Shown piece by piece: positions 24,341 through 36,559 of a DNA stretch of 64,000 nucleotides. Below the pieces are notes generated by a model, which was not told where the DNA came from, searched no databases, and was given only the letters and a program-made list of their open reading frames with translations. The first letter of the stretch is position 1. Each line of letters starts with the position of its first letter. Source of the DNA: Macrothele yani (taxonomy: Eukaryota; Arthropoda; Arachnida; Araneae; Macrothelidae); assembly GCA_039090855.1 (NCBI GenBank), contig CM077006.1:46819336-46883335 (forward strand), read 5' to 3'. The translations under genes were made by a program, and so were the position numbers.

Positions 24341-24810
24341 GCCCTGGGACCTGTGTCCCTGGTCGGTTAGACTTAGTACGTTCGACAGTCAAGTGCTCAG
24401 CGGTACCCTAGGGTTCTTCCGCTGTAACCTGCACTTGACCCTGGTTGAGTGCGGGATTTGGCCTGATCCGTAGATCAGGGGGACCGGCACGACGACGACG
24501 TACCCGCTCGTGTGTCAGAGTTGCGCACCGTGCTTTGACCGCAGCCCGGACTTTGCCCTTACAAGGACAGTTTTTCTAAGTCCGAACTGACTGCACCAAA
24601 ACACTTTTTTCAAATTAATGAAAAAAAAAAAAAAAAAAAAAAAAATTTCTTCCCTTCGTTTTGAAAAACGAAAGAGAAGAAAAATCAAGTTTTTGAGGGG
24701 AGAAACAACTCCCCTCGCTCTGCTAACAGAGTCTTATTGGAACAGCAGTCGATTTGATTCGCAATCAATCACACAGTACTCACTCAACCAGCCTCTGACA
24801 ACGGCCGGTC
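24341..24810 (-). other. 5' leader of the R1-like element, with hairpins and an A/T homopolymer
   Basis: Non-coding. It includes a 27-bp A run (24619-24646 on +) and short perfect stems such as GAGGGGAG/CTCCCCTC (24695-24717), CTCTG/CAGAG around 24720, and TTCGTTTT/AAAACGAA near 24657-24672. Leader hairpins are plausible but their function is unknown. Confidence 0.55.
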
Positions 24811-24985
24811 GTTCTCTGAGTAAGTCAGAATAACGCTGATGATCTTTAAGGAGTCTATCAACCTTTATTCTTTCTATCCTGGGTCTCTTCCTATTCCTTT
24901 TCCTCCAACCAACATTAAGTTTCACTCGTGACACTACCAAGTAACAGAGAGTTTGACTCCACATCATGTGGGAGTGGCATTGGAC
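24811..24985 (-). mobile_element. RTE-like LINE, upstream fragment separated by the nested insertion
   Basis: The minus strand reads LCYLVVSRVKLNVGWRKR and then KVDRLLKDHQRYSDLLRER. This is the link between endonuclease and RT of RTE-type proteins (compare DHYLVVSKV). It ends at the 14-bp repeat shared with 19134-19147, so it is the continuation of the 17705-19147 LINE. Sequence beyond about 24985 is not recognisable, marking 5' truncation. Confidence 0.75.
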
Positions 24986-25122
24986 TTAAGGTAGGCCTGG
25001 CTGGATGACATACTTGTCATACACATGTACTTTTAAAATGTTGTTGCCCTGCTGCAGAAAATTAAGTAAATAATTCCAGTTATTATGCAAAAATAATGAA
25101 ACTTGATTTATTTTTCTTTCAG

Positions 25123-25167
25123 GGTGATCAAGGTATCCGTGGACCTGGAGGAGAAAAGGGAGAAAAA
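25123..25167 (+). CDS. Collagen exon 3 of window (45 bp)
   Basis: Reads GDQGIRGPGGEKGEK, five triplets. Acceptor is TTTTTCTTTCAG, a strong pyrimidine tract; donor is GTAAGT. It lies after a 16.3-kb intron that contains the nested LINEs, a Tc1, a mariner and a palindrome. Confidence 0.92.
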
Positions 25168-26567
25168 GTAAGTTCCTTGTATTTCTTGCTCTTCATCATG
25201 AATTATTTAAGGTAAAAAAATTATAAGTTTGAATTGAGTTATGGAGCTTTATGGGACAATAATTTCAGTTGCCTATAGAGTGTGAGAAGTGACTTCTGAG
25301 GAACTTCTCTCACTCTTTTTTCATGTTCATGAACATGATTATATATTGTCACACTGCTGCTGATTAGCAGTGGATGACTTTTGTGCATGCTGGATGAAGT
25401 GCCATGCAAACATAATAATGAAAGAGTTGAATTTATGAGTTTTATTAGGGTAACAATGAGGTGGAGAACAACACGAACATAATAATGTTTTGACTCCTTT
25501 TAGGAGTATTAAAATTCATGGTAACCTACAACTTCCATAATCAATATGCAGTTTTTAAATTATAATCTATTTTACTTATAATCTTTACAGTACAAAATTG
25601 TCATTGAACTGGAACTGTCAAAACCAAAGGTGCCCTAAAATGTTACTGCAAAATGCATAATTTTATTTATAGAGCATTTTAAGCCGAATTTTCACATGTG
25701 TTAGAGTATAACCTCTGAATAGTGTACACCCTGAGACTTCATAATTTGTTCACTATTGGAAGGTATTTGCTGTTCAGGAGGTTGACTTCTCAGCCCATTT
25801 ACACTCAAACTACAAAAACTTTATATTAAATACGTATGTGCAACATATAATTAGAACTGTATTTTTGGAGTAAATGTAATTTTTTTTTTTTGCTATTGTT
25901 TTATAGTGAGAAACAGTACAATACCTGTGGGTACATAGAGTACATGTTCAGTGTTTTAATTTTAAAATACAGTACATAAAATGTATGCATTTCGATGCAT
26001 GCTTAAATGTGCGTACATAACAATAAAACATGTTACACCCTGAGTTTTAAATGCATGTACTTACTGCTCCTTATTTGCAGCAATTTTTGGTTACAAAAAA
26101 TCTGATAAAAACATTTTTTTTTTTTTTTGGCAACTCATAGCTTGTTTTTCAAAATGTATTTTTAAATTCTTCAACAGTGCTAATCCTTCCCATGTATCCC
26201 TTTTGTTTATAAAAAAAAAAGTTTTGTGACTCTTCACTACACTTTACAACATCTTTTAAAAATTGTACGTCTTTTCTACAACTACATCAGATGCTTCCTC
26301 AACCAAATAATTTTTCGATGTTTTGAAAAGCAACAAACTTGTGCACATGGTTCTTTGGATCTTTTATACACAGATTTTCATCAACTGTAATGAAATCTTT
26401 TGTGTTTCCTTCACTGTTTAGATACATAATTAGTTTGAAAATGACATCTAAATCGTTTGGATTGACAACAGATACCCCATTTTGTTTGAAAGAAGATGCT
26501 TTGTCCACTTCTAGGAACAGATTGACCATATATGTGCAACAAGTTATGAACTCTGAAATTTCATAGG
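25168..26567. other. Intron 3, first part: nothing recognised
   Basis: AT-rich, with T tracts near 25880 and 26117. No coding or RNA signal seen. Confidence 0.5.
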
Positions 26568-26574
26568 AATATAG

Positions 26575-27830
26575 TGTTAGGACCGGGGCTGCAAATTGGT
26601 CACACTCTGGGATCTTTTATGGATATTGCAGGTGAGAGGACTGAATAAATGACTCGGGCCAGTCCAAAGAGAATCGGTAGCATTTAAGACAAGCACAGAC
26701 ATTTAATACAGATAATTATTAAAATAAACTCATTGGTAGAAGGTAAAATAATTAAATGCCACTTTGTGCTTGGTTGTAAATTTTAAACAACGTTGAGCTG
26801 GATTTTCGGTTATTTAATATTTTCCAATCAGACTTGCCAGCCAATCGCTAACTCATGCAAATTAGAGTTCACTGTCGCCCTTGCATTTTATAAAAGTTCA
26901 AGATGACAAACAGGAATTCTCACTTGGAGTTGGTCGTGTAATCCAATATTCAGCATTATCCTGGGGAGAGCAGGCTTTTAATGCACTCTTTTCTGCTGCT
27001 CGCCCAGGTGACACACTCTTTGGGAGCACACCACTGATGATAATCAGAAATAATCTGATCTTCCACACGTCACTTCACCGTGATCAAACAATTCAGTGTC
27101 CCCACCGCTCCTTGGTTGGGTGGGGGGGGGGGTCACTCTGTGAAGAAGATGCCGTCAGGTGCGGAAGCACTAGGGGGACAGAGTAGCTGAAACGAGCAGC
27201 CACGCTGGGGTCATTTGGCAGCTACTCTCTTAGCAAAATCCAGGGGGGAGTGAATACTGTTCTCTTGGTTCCTCCTTCCACAGAAGCAATGTCAAGGCGG
27301 GTCACTTGATGTTTCTGGAGCACTTGCGAAGAAGTTGGGAGACTCTGGAAGTAGTTGTTTGCATGCTTTCGATGGGTTTGCCTCAGAGATTCGTATCAGC
27401 AAGAATCTTTTCTGCTATCTGAACCTTCCTTGTTCCTTCTATATTTTTCCTTTTCTCCCTAATTTTCCAGTCACCATCAGCTCGACGCGACTATGAGGCC
27501 AGACTCGGCATGTTTTCTATGTTATGGAGCGGAACCAGCTCTCGTCTGAGCGGTTTCATTAAACTCCCTCTCTTTTCCTAGACGACTGCCTCTATCCAAC
27601 AGTACCCAGCAACTGACTCCTTTTTTTCTCTTGTTTTCGCCCTCGCTTCCCTGACTTGTCAAAACAAACCACATGAGAATTTGTTTATTAGCGTCTTGCC
27701 ACATCACGGGCCATCTAGGGTCAGAGTTTCAGATGCATTTTTGTCTGGGTAGAGGGATGAAAATTGGGGACTTTGATCGCAGGATGTGTTTCCTTGCATT
27801 CACTCGGCGCTCTTAAAAAGCATTCCCAAA
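26575..27830. repeat. LTR-like or unclassified insertion, 1256 bp, flanked by 7-bp direct repeats
   Basis: Begins TGTTAGGACCGGGG and is bounded by AATATAG at 26568-26574 and 27831-27837. Its 3' half (27000-27750) is GC-rich against an AT-rich intron, so it is foreign in composition. It has a TATA-like TTTTATAAAAG at about 26886 but no coding domain. A solo LTR is possible, but the right end lacks a CA terminus, so the class is open. Confidence 0.4.
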
Positions 27831-27837
27831 AATATAG

Positions 27838-29109
27838 CTTGGGCCATATTATTTTTGTAACAATAGATAACTTTATCTTTTAACAGTCTATAAATCATTT
27901 GAAACCGAAGATGAGTCAATTTGGACCAAAATCTCTGTGAACACTGGATTTTGGCAGGGGAAATGGGTATGTGCAGGCCATCTAGTCCTAATATTACAGT
28001 GGGAAAACTAAGGTAAGAAAGATGCTTCTATATCTTGTATTCTTTGCTGAAAAACCAGTGTACTAGATAACTGCCTCACTGTGTGTTCTATGCCATATTG
28101 AGAAGATGCATCACTCACTAATAGTAGTTGTACTATTTCTCTTAAAATTGCATTCTTTTTAATGGCAAACTTTGGTTCAGTTTTAAGTAAATGCATTGTA
28201 TAATTTATTTCATTGTTATGTGGTTATTTTTAAAATGGCTACACCATAATGCACTTGCATGAGAGGAGAGCAGTGAGCATTCCCAAATGTTTTGGGGTGA
28301 AAAGGAGTAAAGGTAAAGAATGTTTTTTTTTTTTTTTTTTTTTTTGCTGAATATACAAACAGTAAAGTGAGGACTGTTTAGCTAAATGTAAAGTTTACAA
28401 ATGAATGAAATTCTTTCGTAACCATTGAGCTAGCACTATTGATGAACTTTATTCAAGCTAACCTTCATAACAGGCATTTAGAACAACCAAAAACTATCTT
28501 CACTGAATGTACATATAAACTCACAGGTCACTGAAGCAAATTATTAAAAGATATGCAAGATTTATAAAAAAGTAAGGTTAGTGTCATCTCTGTATTTTTT
28601 TTATTTTTTATTTTTTCTGGTAAGCAACTAACTTCCACGACTTATTAACTGAACACAGTAATTGCAACATAACTGTTCATGATCTTACATAGATTTTTAA
28701 TGCTTGAAATGTGGTATGAATGCATCAATGATATTTTTTGTTAAATACCCTTATTAAGAGTTACATAAAGATTACGACTATGAAGAAATACATCTCAGAA
28801 AATCATGTTGAATGTTTTGAGTGATAAGTTGGTAAGTTCAGATCCATAATGAAAAGGATAAATGAAGGAATGACAGAAATCCATGTAACACAATGGCGAT
28901 TGGCAGATACATTAAGTACAGTATTTCTAATGAAACAACGCTTAAGTTATGCAAAAAGAAATTATGAAAATTGAGATCCTTCTGTAGTGACTTGCAGCAC
29001 TGCTAGAGTCAGTACAGAAATTTTAGCATCTGCCTGCTTAGTTGTTCTGTTATGTAAAAGTTATATTTTCTTTTACTTCTGCATACTAAATTTACATTTC
29101 ATTTTTTGT
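27838..29109. other. Intron 3 sequence, nothing recognised
   Basis: AT-rich, with a T run at 28322-28345. No gene or element recognised. Confidence 0.45.
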
Positions 29110-29240
29110 TGTTGTACGCGGCTCATTCAAGAAGGACTTGCTTTGGAAATTTATAAACATATATGTACGAACCTGAACTACACATGGTTGTGGCCTTTTT
29201 CAAAGTAATCTCCTCTGGAGGTAACACACCTGTCTAAACA
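29110..29240 (-). pseudogene. Mariner 3'-end remnant
   Basis: The minus strand reads CLDRCVTSRGDYFEKG, the standard C-terminus of a mariner transposase. About 70 bp of tail ending near TCAAGAAGGACTTGC follows. The rest of the element is missing. Confidence 0.5.
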
Positions 29241-30473
29241 TCACTGCTATTATTCAGTTATATATTGTTATTATATGTTTCTAGGAAAACTATAATTTCA
29301 ACTAGAAATGTAAACAAAGAAATTCTTTGCAAGTACATGAAAGACTGATCAGAAAATTATTATCTTTTAGGGATGGAAGTGTGGTATTTAACTGCTCTTT
29401 CTGTTGCCATCTCTTCCAAAAGCTTGAACATCAAATTCAATTCCCACTTCAGGGAGAAGTAATTTTCTTATTTCCTGAAGAAATGGCTGCATGGAAAGGT
29501 ATCAGATGTAGTATGCCCATGATAAAAAAGGATTCAAGTTTTTCTATCAGTTCTATGGCTTAATTTTTTATTTGTTCATTCACCTCATCACATTCCAAAT
29601 ATTTTCACCACTTTTTAATACAATTTGTCTTGAAAAATCATGCAAAAAAATTACAGCTGTATGGATTTAAGACGCAGAGATTTTTGTAAAATAATTTTAT
29701 CAAAAATTTGAAAGTTATTTCTTTTTCTTAAAATCTTATTGCATTTTTATGGTCACTAATATTTTCAGAGTAAAAAAAAGAATTACATAAAGGACTATGC
29801 TTAGCAAATTTTTTCTGGTGTTTTGCTTTTGCTTGTATCCACTAAATTTTACTAAAAACATTACAATGAACAGGTTTTTCTTCTTTTTTTCTATTGTGGT
29901 GGTGGTATTTACATAACTTTATTTATACAGCTCAGTTAATCTATATGTATTTGTCTCAAACTGACATGATACCCAACAAAATATCATGTTACGGCTAAAT
30001 GCATTTAGCTCCTCTTCCTTCGTCTCAATTTTACATCTTTGCTTCAGTGATTTAAGAAAGTGTAAACTCTTAATTCATAGTGAGACAACTTTACATTTTA
30101 GTATTTGTCTCCAAATTCCTTTGAACACTGTTTAAGCACTTATTATGCTAGCATACTCCTTCAAATAAAAAACATTTGAGAAAATGTTTTTTTTTTTTTT
30201 TTTTTTTTTTTTGTATCACCTATTGTTTTCTCATTTACTTTCTAAAGCACAACATAGCTGACTTGAGGCTATGTTGGTAAGTTTTGGATAGCTGTCATTT
30301 CTGCATATCTTGTGTCTAGACTGTAGAATCACAATTGTTTTTGAGATTTCTTCAAGAAAAATTTATTGACACATATGTGAAAAATACACATTGTGGAACA
30401 AGAGTTTTGAAACATTCATTCATCAACGTTCTTGCCAGGTGGCTTGGCAGTTTGTCGTATGTGAGTCTGGAGA
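29241..30473. other. Intron 3 sequence, nothing recognised
   Basis: AT-rich with a T run at 30187-30212. Short open frames have no identifiable product. Confidence 0.45.
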
Positions 30474-30600
30474 ATTTCGAGGCCGCTGTGGTGCAGTGGA
30501 AGCATGTCCGGCGTGTAACTGGAAGACCCTGGGTTTGATTCCCGGTGGCGGCCAATGAGAATTTTTCCGTGACTCACTTATAAAACGTGGAAAGAGCGAT
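30474..30600 (+). repeat. tRNA-derived SINE (family B)
   Basis: A GGCCGCTGTGGTGCAGTGG segment gives an A box (TGGTGCAGTGG). GGTTTGATTCC about 45 bp downstream is a B box with one mismatch to GGTTCGANTCC. The pair forms an internal RNA polymerase III promoter, and the flanking CCGGTGGCGGCC fits a tRNA-like 3' arm. The body ends indistinctly and no A tail was seen. Confidence 0.7.
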
Positions 30601-30669
30601 GACTTCTATTTCATGTTCTTGAACAGGATGGTGTGATTTGACAGTACTTGCACAATCATTTCATATATA

Positions 30670-31833
30670 CACCAAGTGGTTACTGAATTATGACTACCCC
30701 TATCAAAAGTGGATGCACTCCATTGACCACATGATTTCCGAGAAAATGCGATTACCCAACTGCTGTAGCATACATAAGGTTAGAGTGGAGCAGTAGGTTG
30801 TAACATTCAGAGCATGATCAGTAAACAGAAGGATTTATTGGACTTTGAGAAAGGACATATTGTGGGTCCTCGGAGAGTGGGTGCCTCAATTCCTGAATGG
30901 CTGGACTTGTGGGTTGTTCACAAGCTGCTATAGTTAAAGAGTATCAGAACTGGTGTGATAATGGTCAAACAATGACCTGAAGGTAAAACTGCACAGGACA
31001 GTGAAAGGTTGATGTGAGAGGTGAGCGCTGGGTCTGACGACTCATATACAGGCCAAAAGATGTAGCACTGTTCAATAGTTGACTACCCCATAGAACAGAG
31101 GTCAACCCAAAACAGTGTCTGTCATGACCATGCATCGCACATGCGCATGTAAGGGCTATAACGGCAGATGACCCTGACAAGATTCTCTCATAACCACCAT
31201 TCATTGGCACAAAAACTCGCCTGGTGCAAAGATCATGCAAGTTGGACATCGGATGACTGGAAAAAAGTGTGCTGGTCTGATGAGTTGCATTTTTTACTCC
31301 ACTTTGTGGATGGCCGTGTACATTTTTAGTGCAAACATGGGGCACTCAATTGTATGGTGTGGAGAATGTTTACATGGCAGGAACTTGGATCCCTGGTGCA
31401 TGTAGTCTGGTGCGCACTATCATAAATTGCTTGCTGACTCTGTACACCCAGCAATGTTGCAGTTTTTCCCGAATGGTGACTATGTCTTCCAAGACGACAG
31501 TGCACCAATCCACAGGTCGAATATTGTACAGGAATGGTTCGAGGAACAGAGTTCAAACTTCCAGCACATTGACTGGCCTTAGAACTTCCCCGACATCAAT
31601 CCCATAGAGCACTTGTGGGACCCTATGGAATGGCATATCAGGCATCTGAATACACCAATCACCTCCATACCTGCATTGAAGGCTGCATTACACACAGCTT
31701 GGATGGCCATACCTCCCAACTGCTTCCAGCATCTTATTGAATCAATGCCATGTTGGATAGCTGCTGTACTGTGGGTGAAAGGAGGACCTACGAAGTATTA
31801 GGTGGGTGGTCATAATTCAGTGACCACTCAGTG
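30670..31833 (+). mobile_element. Tc1-like element, second family, decayed
   Basis: TIRs CACCAAGTGGTTACTGAATT (left) and, reverse-complemented, CACTGAGTGGTCACTGAATT (right) match with three changes and continue through ATGAC(C/T)ACCC. TA flanks both ends (30668-30669, 31834-31835). The transposase inside has many stops: LDFEKGHIVGPRRVGAS near 30840, DWKKVCWSDELHF near 31255 (first Asp), MVWRMFTW near 31355, and DINPIEHLWDPMEWHIR near 31590 with the catalytic Glu. The second Asp region is corrupted. Length 1.16 kb. Confidence 0.85.
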
Positions 31834-31835
31834 TA

Positions 31836-32794
31836 TATGCACTTGCTGTAAGTGATAATATTTGGTTATGTAATTTAGAAAATCTTCTCTAGCTAGTAAC
31901 ACATTTGATTCAAGAAAATGCAACAAACTAGCAGAATAGAGCAACGAAATTGAAATTCACGTTTAAATTTACACACACGCACAAAAAAAAAATGGAATGC
32001 TGTAAGGGAATTTTCAAACTATATCTGTAGTAATTTCATTTCACTTCTTTTCTATTCTATTTCTGATAGTTATGTGTTTCTGCTCATTTCTCTCAGTGTG
32101 CAAGCATTGTGTTAAATGCTGTAATTTATTCTACAGCATGGTAAAATAAGTCCAATTTTAGAACATATTATTTGGTTATGTTCTTCATATGGTATTGCAA
32201 GTCATCAAGATCCCTTGCTGTCAAATGGAGATGTAGCCTTCAGTAGAATATAGCAGATTGGGTGAATAACCCAATGCTGGGGGATGGGGTACAAATCACA
32301 GGGTAAATGCCAGAAATGGCTTAGATGTCCAGGGCTGATATTTAGGGACTGATCTATGCATTCCAATTATGTTCGAGAAAAATCCCAAATTGGAAGCATG
32401 CCAATGGGTAATTAAACCCACAACAGTCGCTTAATGCACAAACAGAAGGTTGGTAATACGCCAACTACACAGCACCAGTGGTTATTTGGTTATAATATTT
32501 TTTTTTACTTTTTATTAGAGGTATATGTTTTATATCCTTTGAAAGCTTTATATTAATAAAGTTCCAAAAATTGTGCCTCATATGTTGATTTCCCTGTTGT
32601 GCTGTTCTGTAAGACAAATCACAAGTGGGATTGAGAATACTAAATAAAATTATGTTTTGAAATGTCATAAGGTAGAAGGTAACATCTCAGTCAGACTAAT
32701 TTTGATCATGCCTTTGAATGTGTATCAAAGTATTATTATATTGCTTACTTAAAATAGAGTCTCATACATTTCATGTTGTGTTGCTTCTTTTTAG
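31836..32794. other. Intron 3 end: one possible old SINE, otherwise nothing
   Basis: At about 32370-32470 the minus strand reads GTGGGTTTAATTACCC with an upstream TGTGTAGTTGG-like box, which might be a decayed SINE; weak. The rest is AT-rich unique-looking sequence up to the exon 4 acceptor. Confidence 0.35.
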
Positions 32795-32902
32795 GGCTCA
32801 CGTGGCCTTGATGGGCATAAGGGTGATTATGGCCTGAAAGGTGACACAGGTCTTCATGGTCCTGATGGAACACCTGGAATTGAAGGCCCCGAGGGCCCAA
32901 AA
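32795..32902 (+). CDS. Collagen exon 4 of window (108 bp)
   Basis: Twelve perfect triplets in one exon, twice the 54-bp unit, as seen for fused exons in fibrillar collagens. It begins GSRGLDGHKGDYG and ends GIEGPEGPK. Acceptor TTTTTAG, donor GTATGC. It is rich in charged residues (His, Lys, Asp, Glu), matching the charged stretch expected before the PGP-rich exons that follow. Confidence 0.94.
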
Positions 32903-33005
32903 GTATGCTTACATTTTAATGAATATTTTTGTGAATATGTTAATGCTTCTTGCAAAATGATTTTATGTTTCATTGCCCCCCATGTATTGATTTTTATTGC
33001 TGTAA

Positions 33006-33389
33006 TTTCTTAATCTTCTTAAAGTCTTTGACTCAAAACAAAATAAGCTTATTGTCTGGAAAGTAATTTTTCTGTATGAAATTCAGTTAGCTTTGTTAGA
33101 GTTTTGTGTTTATTTGCCATAACCAGTATTTACCCTTCTGGGCGAATTTCTTAGATGGTGGAGGATTATGGGTGAAATTATTAGATTATGGGCATAGTTT
33201 CTTAATCTTCTTAAGGTCTTTGACTCAAAACAAAATAAGCATATTGTCTTGAAAGTAATTTTTCTGTATGAAATTCAGTTAGCTTTGTTAGAGTTTTGGG
33301 TTTATTTACCATAACCAGTATTTACACTTCTGGGCGAAATTCTAGATGGTGGAGGATTATGGGTGAAATTCTTAGATTGTGGAGGATTA
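33006..33389. repeat. Tandem duplication, period 192 bp, two copies
   Basis: TTTCTTAATCTTCTTAA starts copies at 33006 and 33198. Both include CTTTGACTCAAAACAAAATA and GAAATTCAGTTAGCTTTG. Each ends in small internal repeats of TAGATGGTGGAGGATTATGG. Few differences, so fairly recent. Confidence 0.92.
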
Positions 33390-33611
33390 TGGGCGAAATT
33401 GCTAGATGGTGAAAACATTCCAACGTGCATGTTTGTATCTTAAAAAAAAAGAAAAGATAAGAAATAAAAAGCCCCCCCTGCTTAAACCATGTATGAAATC
33501 TGTTAGAATGAGGTTACTGTTTTTTTTTTGGGGGGGGGGTAGTCACTTCTCAGGAACATCTAAAAATGTAAGGATTGGTATCTTTTTTTATTTTATGTTT
33601 TGTTTTTGTTT

Positions 33612-33965
<354 letters not shown>

Positions 33966-33976
33966 AGCCACAAGGT

Positions 33977-34078
33977 TTTTTTTTTTTTTTTTTTTTCTGT
34001 GATTTTGAGCCACTGGTTCTAGGAAAATATGAGAACCAGTGCTGCAAAGTCAATCATAACATCCACGTCTTCCAATTT
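33977..34078 (-). repeat. SINE family A, partial third copy
   Basis: A T run (33977-33995, the A tail in reverse) is followed by GAGCCACTGGTTCTAGG and CAATCATAACATCCACG, matching the middle of the 46-kb copy. The tRNA head is absent. Confidence 0.6.
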
Positions 34079-34110
34079 CAAAAACTTTATTTTATATAGG
34101 GTTTTACTAG

Positions 34111-34755
34111 AAAATGTTTTATATTTTGCAAATTTTTGGAAACAAGGCATCACCTTCATTGGGCTTATTCACAAGAAATATTCTCTGTTGGTTATTCAGT
34201 AAGTTAACTCCTGCTAAACTACACCAGATGCTTAGAAGAGAATTTCCGATGATAGCATTGATGTGGCCTTACATTTGCCATTCCAGTCTCGAGGAGACAC
34301 AGGTTACAGGCTGAATGAACACTTGAATTACAGAGCTCAAAGCCACAGTAGAAACTTTTCAAACAAAACTGTATTGGACCGAAACTGGTCACAATGAGAA
34401 ACTATTCAAATAAAATCGTATTGAACAGAAACTAGTTGCAATAAGAGACTGTTCAAATAAAACTGTATTGGACAGAAACTGGTCTTGATATCAGCTGGGA
34501 TACACTAGAAACCATTAGCCAACAAAACAACCTAATAAAAAAGACTAATGGAAACTCTCTTTTTTTTTTTTTTTTTTAATTTTAAAAGATCATCATCATC
34601 AGATATGTCATGGGAAATTTTTTTCAAGCACCTGATGTGCAGTTTAGTAGGGGTCAACCATAACTGAAAGACAAAAGGATCAGAGATTCCCTTTGAGTAA
34701 GCCTGGTGCAGCAAATGAGTTCTCCAAGGATTTGCAAAGTATGAAACATTTTGTC
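34111..34755. repeat. Diverged inverted repeat enclosing a 47-bp tandem repeat
   Basis: Left arm, about 34111-34250 (TTTTGCAAATTTTTGGA ... CTAAACTACACCAGATGCTT), matches the reverse complement of about 34602-34755 (TACTTTGCAAATCCTTGGA ... CTAAACTGCACATCAGGTGC). Identity is moderate. A T run at 34561-34577 lies beside the right arm. No coding sequence; possibly an old MITE. Confidence 0.65.
34351..34490. repeat. Tandem repeat, 47-bp unit, three copies
   Basis: Units start at 34351, 34398 and 34445. Each contains TTCAAA(C/T)AAAA, GTATTG and GAAACTGGTC, with small differences. Confidence 0.88.
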
Positions 34756-35300
34756 TCGAAATCCCACACAAAAAGAGTTTTCAAAATTGGAAGTAGAAAA
34801 ATCAACAACAGAAATTACTAAATAAAATGAGTTTTAGCCATTTGTCTAATAGTGAGTTTGGGCATTTTTTTTTTTACTGGAGATAGTCAGATTTTATGCA
34901 CCCAAGGTGGGAATTTATTTTTAATGCAAACTATAATTTTATCAAGATCTGAAGATAGTAATTTTAGAAGAGACCTGCAGGAAAGTTTAAGGTTTTAACA
35001 AAAGAAAAAAAAATGTAGACACAAGATTTATAACGGAAGGAAAAACATTTTAGACATTGTTTCCATAACAAAAAAGAAAAAAAAATAAACACTTGAATTC
35101 ACCTGGATTGCATTGTAATTCTTTCCTGGAAAAAAAAAGAAATGCATGGGAAGTGTTTAAAATACACTGATTATCATAAAAATCCGTGCACCAAGAAGGA
35201 GGCATCAGATTGATATGAGATTTTAGTAGTGAGAGGGTACATGCCAAGGACAGAAGTGATTACAATATCACAGCAGCAGCATGATTTCCTGTGGACATAT
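34756..35300. other. Intron 4 sequence, nothing recognised
   Basis: AT-rich with several A and T runs. No gene seen. Confidence 0.45.
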
Positions 35301-35319
35301 GGTACACATTCCTGTCAGC

Positions 35320-36510
35320 ATTAGTACCCGTGTCGGACTGCCTCATGCGCAGATACATGGGGTGATATGATCTGGCATGGAGTCAAAGAGATGCCGTGTG
35401 TTATCCTGGGACAGATTGGCTCACACACTTCTTGCGACTGACACTCTAAATCATGAACACTGGGACATGGAGAAAGCTGGCGCCCCATCTGGTCTCGCAC
35501 GTGCTCGATGGGCAAGAGATCAGGTGATCTGGCAGGTCATGGAAGCATTGAAACATGACGTAGACAGTCCTGGGAAACCCAGGCCATGTGCGAACAGGCG
35601 TTATCTTGTTGGAAAATGGCTCCAGGCCGCCCTGCCGGGAAAGGGAAAAGGTAACACATGGGGCCGTAGGATCTTCTGTACGTAGCGCTGGGCTGTCAAC
35701 ATCCTTCAGATCACTACGAGGGAAGTCCAGCTGTTATATGCAATGGCTCCGCAGACCATAACGCCTGCAGTTTGGGACATGTGCCGCTGTACAGTGATCT
35801 TCAGATTGTAATGCTCACCTGCAGTCCTCTATACTCTGACAGGGTGGTCGTCCATTTCCATACAGAAGCGGGATTCATCTGTAGCGGGATTCGTCTCTGA
35901 ACACTATACGTCGCCAGTCCATAGCATTTCACGTTGCTCACTGCTGACAGCTGACACCACTGCAGTCGACGCGAATGATGCTCCAGTGTTAACGGCAGAA
36001 ACCATAAGGGCCTTCGAGAGTGCAGATTCGCCTCTGCCAGGCCTCTGAAAATGGTTCTGGCGGACACAGGCATCCCTTGCACAGCCACCACATGGAAAAG
36101 GACGTCGTTGCATCTGTGCAGGCAGCTCTCATCATCCTACGGTCGTCTCTGCTGGTCGTGTGTCTGGGTCGCCCAGAGCCAGTCCACCCTGTCTGGGTGC
36201 CTTTCCATGTCCATTGCACCCAACACGATCGCACTGTACTGTCCAACTTTCTCAAATGGCAGCTGACTTGGTGTGCCAGCCATCCTGCCTCTCTCATCCC
36301 GACGATACGGTCTTATTCCAACTCCGTCAGTTGCCCGTACTCGCATCAACAGCAGCTCCTTGGCATGTCTATTGCTCAGGAATCTCACCTGACTCTTACC
36401 ATGCACTTCTGCATGAATGTGGAGTCTCCTGTGTGGCGCCTTTTAAGCCCCAAGGATTGCGATTGCAGCTTCGGTCTTGGATGCCTGGGCATGCGGAATT
36501 GCACGAAACT
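35320..36510 (-). pseudogene. Tc1-like transposase pseudogene, reverse strand
   Basis: Reading downwards on the minus strand: REAGWLAHQVSCHLRKLDSTV (about 36297-36235) is the Tc1 N-terminal helix-turn-helix. GTQTGWTGSGRPRHTTSRDD (about 36205-36145) covers the GRPR hook. EANLHSRRPLWFLPLTLEHH (near 36040) follows. ATDESRF-like segments near 35880 are damaged. MPIEHVRDQMGRQLSPCPSVH (35515-35450) holds the catalytic Glu as PIEHV. Several frameshifts. It is GC-richer than the host intron. Terminal repeats could not be defined. This family differs from the copies at 15009 and 57114. Confidence 0.82.
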
Positions 36511-36559
36511 TTAATCATTTGCATATCTGCTCTTCCCGTAGCTATTTGCCGAGTTTTGT

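Larger units (their letters stand above)
19148..24810 (-). mobile_element. R1/I-type non-LTR retrotransposon, full length but inactive, nested in the RTE-like LINE
   Basis: A 5.66-kb reverse-strand LINE with gag (ORF1), endonuclease, reverse transcriptase, RNase H and zinc-knuckle coding, all broken by frameshifts. Its borders are set by a 14-bp direct repeat GTTCTCTGAGTAAG on the + strand, at 19134-19147 and 24811-24824, taken as the target site duplication. Removing the insert makes the surrounding RTE-like protein continuous (…YSDLLRE joined to LKELKSGER…). The copy lacks a poly(A) tail. Composition is GC-richer than the host intron. Confidence 0.88.

Noticed and set aside
27121..27132. 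G run as a quadruplex or regulatory site
   Set aside because: A single homopolymer run without the four-tract pattern; similar C runs at 38692 and 44007 look like slippage.
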